9,454 nucleotides of DNA from Sphingomonadales bacterium. Lineage in GTDB: Bacteria; Pseudomonadota; Alphaproteobacteria; Sphingomonadales; Sphingomonadaceae. Both the position numbers and the translations under genes were made by a program. This document shows, piece after piece, positions 6,350-9,454 of this stretch. Positions within the stretch are counted from its first letter, which is position 1, and each line of letters starts with the position of its first letter. Under the pieces are notes generated by a model. The model saw only the letters and a list, made by a program, of their open reading frames with translations, was not told the origin of the DNA and did not search any database. The stretch spans positions 1,014 through 10,467 of the forward strand of contig JAFKLV010000305.1 in assembly GCA_017304125.1 (NCBI GenBank), in the 5' to 3' direction.

Positions 6350-7489
6350 ATGAACGCACCCATCGGCCGCCTCCAGCCAACCGCCGGGCAGCTTGCGCTC
6401 GCGGCGGCGCTGGCCGACGGCGGCACCGAGCGGGCGGCGCGCATCACTTATGTCGACGCCGCCGCTTATACCGATCCGGCGCGGCATATCGCCGAGCAGC
6501 AGCGCATTTTCGCGCATGCGCCGCTGGTGATCGCGCCCTCGGCGCTGTTGCCCGAGCCCAATATGGCGGTGGCGCATGATGGGTTCGGCAAGCCGCTGCT
6601 CGTCACCCGCGACAAGGCGGGGGAGGCGCATGTCTTCCTCAACGTCTGCCGGCATCGCGGCACGCGGCTGGTCGAGGGCGGCGAGGTAGTGTGCGGCGGG
6701 CGGCTGGTCTGCCCCTATCATGCGTGGAGCTATGCGCTCGACGGCAAGCTCGTCGGGCTGCCGCGCACCGATGCCTTTCCGGGGCTCGACAAGGCCGATT
6801 ATGGCCTGAGGCGGTTGCCGACGCGCGAGGCGGGCGGGCTGATCTGGTTCAGTTTCGACGAGGCCGCCGATTTCGCCGAGGCCGATGCGCTGGGGCATGA
6901 TTTCGACGCTTTCGGGCTTGCCGGGCTGCACCTGTTCCGGCGGCGTACGCATGATGTGGCGGCCAATTGGAAGCTGATCATGGATGCCTTCCTTGAGAGC
7001 TATCATGTGCTCAGGCTTCACGCGAACACGATCGGGCCGTTCTTCAAGGACGGGGTGTCGACCGCCGATACGATCGGGCCGCATCTGCGTTCGGCGGTCG
7101 GGCGCGAGGTCGAGGCGGCGGCGGTGCGCGCGGGTGACTGGCCGACACTGCGCTCGGCGATCACTTATACCTATCAGATGTTTCCCGGCACGGTGCTGAT
7201 CGTCAGCCCCGATTATGTGAATCTGATGGTGCTGATGCCGCAGGCGCATGATCGCGTGCTGGTGGAGGATTTCATGCTCATCCCCGAGCCGCCTGCGACC
7301 GAAAAAGCACTGAAACATTGGGAGAAAAGCTGGATGTTGCTGGACGACGGGGTGTTCGGCGGGGAGGATTTCCGCGCCGCCGCTCTGGGGCAGGAGGGGC
7401 TGGCCTCGGGCGCGATCGAGCGGCTGACGATCGGTGCGATGGAGGGCGGTATCCGCACCTTCCACGATCAGGTGGAGGCGCGGCTGTGA
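6350..7489 (+). CDS. Rieske [2Fe-2S] non-heme iron oxygenase, catalytic (alpha) subunit
   Basis: Cytoplasmic oxygenase subunit that uses O2 and electrons from a partner reductase to hydroxylate, dihydroxylate or demethylate a substrate; which one is unknown. The 379-residue product has an N-terminal Rieske domain with cluster ligands C100 and H102 (CRHRG) and C121 and H124 (CPYHAWSY). The C-terminal catalytic domain contains NWKLIMDAFLESYHVLRLH, giving probable iron ligands H219 and H224 and the bridging D212. The third ligand is probably D340 in GGEDF, followed by the QEGLASGAIE segment usual near the C terminus. The gap between H102 and C121 is 18 residues, slightly longer than the usual 15-17. 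No beta subunit, ferredoxin or reductase is encoded nearby, so electron partners must be elsewhere. The ATG is preceded by GAGAGA. Its stop codon overlaps the start of the CoA lyase gene. The single-component alpha style is seen in both aromatic-ring dioxygenases and quaternary-amine oxygenases. Confidence 0.92.
   Translation: MNAPIGRLQPTAGQLALAAALADGGTERAARITYVDAAAYTDPARHIAEQQRIFAHAPLVIAPSALLPEPNMAVAHDGFGKPLLVTRDKAGEAHVFLNVCRHRGTRLVEGGEVVCGGRLVCPYHAWSYALDGKLVGLPRTDAFPGLDKADYGLRRLPTREAGGLIWFSFDEAADFAEADALGHDFDAFGLAGLHLFRRRTHDVAANWKLIMDAFLESYHVLRLHANTIGPFFKDGVSTADTIGPHLRSAVGREVEAAAVRAGDWPTLRSAITYTYQMFPGTVLIVSPDYVNLMVLMPQAHDRVLVEDFMLIPEPPATEKALKHWEKSWMLLDDGVFGGEDFRAAALGQEGLASGAIERLTIGAMEGGIRTFHDQVEARL
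7474..7478 (+). promoter_or_regulatory. Strong ribosome binding site fixing the GTG start of the CoA lyase
   Basis: GGAGG lies inside the last codons of the Rieske oxygenase gene, 7 nt before the GTG at 7486. This is the strongest Shine-Dalgarno sequence I noticed in the window. It decides the start against the longer open frame and marks the GTGA overlap as a real translational junction. Confidence 0.8.
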
Positions 7490-8334
7490 TCAGGCCGCGG
7501 CGCAGCGCGCTCTACATGCCCGCCTCCAATGCGCGCGCGATCGACAAGGCGCGCGGGCTCGAGTGCGACGTGGTGATCCTCGATCTGGAGGATGCCGTCT
7601 CGCCCGATCAGAAGGAAGTGGCGCGCGAGCAGGCGGTGGCGGCGGTGCGCGACGGCGGGTTCGGGCGGCGCGAACTGGTGGTGCGCGCCAACGGACTCGA
7701 TAGCGAATGGGGCACGGCCGATCTTGCCGCGATCGCGAAGGTGCGGCCCGATGCGGTGTTGCTGCCCAAGGTTTCCGCGCCCGAAACCTTGCGTGAGGCG
7801 CGTGCCGCGCTCGGCGCGGGGCCGGCGTTATGGGCGATGATCGAGACGTGCCGGGGGATCGTCGACCTGCCCGCGATCGTCGGCGCGGCGGCGGCGACCG
7901 GGCTGGCAGCGCTGGTGTTCGGCAGCAACGATCTGGCCAAGGAGATGCATTGCCGCCCCGGCGAGGATCGCGCGCCGTTGCTGCCGGTGATGACGCAATT
8001 GGTGCTCTGCGCGCGGATGGCCGGGATCGCTGTGCTCGATGGGGTGTGCAACACGATCGACGATCTCGCGCGTGTCGAGGCGGAGTGCCGGCAGGGGCTG
8101 GCCTGGGGGTTCGACGGCAAGACGCTGATCCACCCGGCGCAGATCGCGCCGGCCAATGCGGTGTTCAGCCCAAGCGAAGACGAAATCGCCTGGGCAAATA
8201 CGGTCGTCGCGGCGTTCGACGATCCGGTCAATGCCGGACGCGGCGCGATCCGCGTTGCGGGCAAGATGGTCGAATTGCTCCACCGCGACGAAGCGCGGCG
8301 CACGCTGGCGATCGCGGCGGCGGTGACGGGTTAG
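7486..8334 (+). CDS. CitE-like CoA-ester lyase (HpcH/HpaI aldolase/citrate lyase family)
   Basis: Probable Mg2+-dependent C-C lyase or related thioesterase acting on a beta-hydroxyacyl-CoA such as malyl-CoA, beta-methylmalyl-CoA or citramalyl-CoA; the exact substrate is not readable. The 282-residue product is of normal family length and has the family motifs: RPRRSALYMPASN at the N terminus, LDLEDAV at 32-38, MIETCRGI with probable metal ligand E120, FGSNDLAKEM with probable metal ligand D149, and GFDGKTLIHPAQI at 208-220. The GTG at 7486 is chosen because GGAGG (7474-7478) sits 7 nt ahead of it and RPRRS begins most relatives. The frame is open back to 7318, but that part is a shadow of the oxygenase gene. 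It overlaps the Rieske gene by 4 nt (GTGA), so translation is very likely coupled and both proteins probably work in one pathway. Confidence 0.92.
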   Translation: MIRPRRSALYMPASNARAIDKARGLECDVVILDLEDAVSPDQKEVAREQAVAAVRDGGFGRRELVVRANGLDSEWGTADLAAIAKVRPDAVLLPKVSAPETLREARAALGAGPALWAMIETCRGIVDLPAIVGAAAATGLAALVFGSNDLAKEMHCRPGEDRAPLLPVMTQLVLCARMAGIAVLDGVCNTIDDLARVEAECRQGLAWGFDGKTLIHPAQIAPANAVFSPSEDEIAWANTVVAAFDDPVNAGRGAIRVAGKMVELLHRDEARRTLAIAAAVTG

Positions 8335-8344
8335 CGACAGCTTT

Positions 8345-8374
8345 CCGTCATCCCAGCTTTCGCCGGGGTGACGG
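8345..8374. repeat. Short copy of the palindromic repeat between convergent genes
   Basis: A 30-nt near-perfect hairpin, CCGTCATCCCAGC-TTTC-GCCGGGGTGACGG, begins 10 nt after the lyase stop. Read on the minus strand it is CCGTCACCCCGGC-GAAA-GCTGGGATGACGG, with a GAAA (GNRA-type) tetraloop. The arms pair except for one mismatch and one wobble. The first 25 nt of that strand match the left arm of the copy at 4847-4872 apart from the loop (GAAA instead of GTTGA) and one base. It has no T-run but sits where both convergent genes need transcription to stop, so it may serve as a bidirectional terminator. Confidence 0.72.
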
Positions 8375-8397
8375 AGTGGGCTGGTGCGACGAAGCGC

Positions 8398-9454
8398 TCA
8401 ATCGAACCCGTTGGTCAGGAAATGCTCCGCAGCGGCGACGTGCATCGCGACGCCCTTGGCCATTGTCGCTTCGTCGATCGTCATATGAACGTTGTGCAGT
8501 GGTGGGTTGGTGCGCGGGTCGCTGCCCTCGGCGGCGACGCCGATGAAGGCCATCGCGCCGGGCACCTCGCGCAGCACATAGGAGAAATCCTCCCCGCCCA
8601 TCATCGGCGCGGGCATCGTCGACCAGCCGCCTTCGCCCGAAATCTCCCCGGCGGCGGCGCGCATGATCCCGGTCGCGCGCGGATCGCACATCGTGACCGG
8701 ATAGCCCGGCTTGATCTCGACCTGCGCGGTGCAGCCGTGCGCCTCGGCGATCTGCGCGACGACATGGCGGATCGCCTCGCGGCCCTTCTCGCGCGTCGTT
8801 TCGGAAAGCGTGCGCAGCGTGCCCTTCAGCTCCACTTCGTCCGGGATGACGTTATAGGAGGCGCCGGCGTGGATCTGGGTGACGGTCAGCACCGCCGGGT
8901 CGGAGACCGGGATACGGCGCGCGATGAAGGTCTGCAGCGCGACGACCACTTCGCAGCCGACCGGGATCGGATCGATCGCGTCATGCGGCATCGCGGCGTG
9001 GCCGCCCTTGCCGCGAATGCTGATGTTGAACGTATCGGTCGAGGCGAGCAACGGCCCCTCGCGCCCGATGAACATCCCGGCCGGGGCATTGGGCGAGATA
9101 TGCAGCGCGAACGCCGCATCGGGCCGGGCGATATCGAGCAGCCCGTCCTCAATCATGAAGCGCGCGCCGTGATGCCCTTCCTCGCCGGGCTGGAACATGA
9201 ACACGATCGTCCCGGCCAGTTCGTCCTTGCGCGCGCACAGCGCCTTGGCCGCGCCGGCGAGCATCGCGCTATGCGCGTCATGCCCGCAGGCATGCATCGC
9301 GCCGGGGATGGTCGAGGCGAAATCGAGCCCGGTTTCCTCGGTCATCGGCAGCGCGTCCATGTCGCCGCGCAGCAGCACGGTACGGGTGTTGCTGCCGGTG
9401 CCGGCCTGCCCGCCGCGCAGGATCGCGACGAAGCCGGTGGTCGAGGTGCTGTCA
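8398..9454 (-). CDS. M20D family amidohydrolase (hippurate hydrolase / N-acyl-amino-acid deacylase-like), 5' end beyond the window
   Basis: Probable dinuclear metal amidohydrolase that removes an acyl group from an N-acylated amino acid. Some relatives act on hippurate, IAA-amino acids or N-acetyl-diaminopimelate. The visible 351 C-terminal residues begin inside the catalytic domain: GFVAIL, then RGDMDALP, the metal-ligand stretch HACGHDAH (9271-9294), FQPGEEG with the catalytic/metal glutamates at 9178-9183, GGHAAMPH at the entry of the dimerisation lid domain, ASYNVIPDEVELKGTLRT, MMGGEDF near 8584-8604, and the last ligand in PLHNVHM (histidine codon 8494-8496). Every expected M20D ligand in the visible part is present, so it should be active. 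Only some 30-50 N-terminal residues seem to be missing, cut by the window edge rather than by mutation. A GTG at 9376-9378 is internal, since family sequence continues upstream. It converges with the CoA lyase gene across the short palindromic repeat. Confidence 0.93.
   Translation of the reverse strand, partial: DSTSTTGFVAILRGGQAGTGSNTRTVLLRGDMDALPMTEETGLDFASTIPGAMHACGHDAHSAMLAGAAKALCARKDELAGTIVFMFQPGEEGHHGARFMIEDGLLDIARPDAAFALHISPNAPAGMFIGREGPLLASTDTFNISIRGKGGHAAMPHDAIDPIPVGCEVVVALQTFIARRIPVSDPAVLTVTQIHAGASYNVIPDEVELKGTLRTLSETTREKGREAIRHVVAQIAEAHGCTAQVEIKPGYPVTMCDPRATGIMRAAAGEISGEGGWSTMPAPMMGGEDFSYVLREVPGAMAFIGVAAEGSDPRTNPPLHNVHMTIDEATMAKGVAMHVAAAEHFLTNGFD

Noticed and set aside
5855..7465. 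536-residue open frame on the minus strand, opposite the Rieske oxygenase and part of the AmpG-like gene
   Set aside because: It is arginine-, proline- and histidine-rich without family motifs, and it runs antisense across two well-supported genes. It is a frame shadow produced by GC-rich codon bias.
7318..7485. N-terminal extension of the CoA lyase frame
   Set aside because: It lies inside the Rieske oxygenase gene in another frame and is glycine/arginine-rich. The GGAGG site and family N terminus support the GTG at 7486.
9376..9378. GTG as the start of the M20D amidohydrolase
   Set aside because: The frame continues upstream to the window edge with family-like sequence (GFVAILRGG), so this GTG is an internal valine.

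Overview
The window is about 9.5 kb of a GC-rich, densely coded bacterial chromosome. Codon bias (third positions mostly G or C), protein style and the intergenic CCGTCACCCCGGC...-type hairpins suggest an alphaproteobacterium, most likely of the Sphingomonadales. This placement is inference from style. There is no rRNA or marker gene to confirm it. I see no tRNA, rRNA, CRISPR, transposase or phage gene.

Layout. (1) 87-3722 (+) encodes a complete bifunctional proline catabolic enzyme, PutA. It has proline dehydrogenase and P5C dehydrogenase domains and a C-terminal ALDH-like domain with the conserved tail, but no N-terminal DNA-binding domain. (2) 3723-3974 is non-coding and holds a nested inverted repeat and an 18-bp perfect palindrome. 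(3) 3975-4751 (+) encodes a secreted M23 (LytM-type) peptidoglycan endopeptidase, followed by a clear hairpin terminator. (4) 4807-4971 is non-coding and carries a 97-nt palindromic repeat element. (5) 4972-6285 (-) encodes an AmpG-like muropeptide permease, convergent with the M23 gene. (6) Divergently from it, 6350-7489 and 7486-8334 (+) form a tight two-gene operon: a Rieske non-heme iron oxygenase alpha subunit and a CitE-type CoA-ester lyase, joined by a 4-nt GTGA overlap. (7) 8335-8397 holds a second, smaller copy of the palindromic repeat between convergent genes. (8) 8398-9454 (-) is the 3' part of an M20D amidohydrolase (hippurate hydrolase-like); its start lies beyond the window.

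How they fit together. The region is mainly catabolic and cell-wall housekeeping. PutA takes proline to glutamate. The M23 enzyme and AmpG could act at two steps of peptidoglycan turnover (cleavage, then muropeptide uptake). The Rieske oxygenase and CoA lyase are almost certainly co-translated and so probably serve one pathway, but the substrate cannot be read from the sequence and no reductase or ferredoxin is encoded here. The M20D enzyme probably removes acyl groups from amino-acid conjugates. I find no evidence for a wholly new system. The best leads are the oxygenase-lyase pair, the operator-like palindrome at 3774-3791 and the dispersed repeat family.
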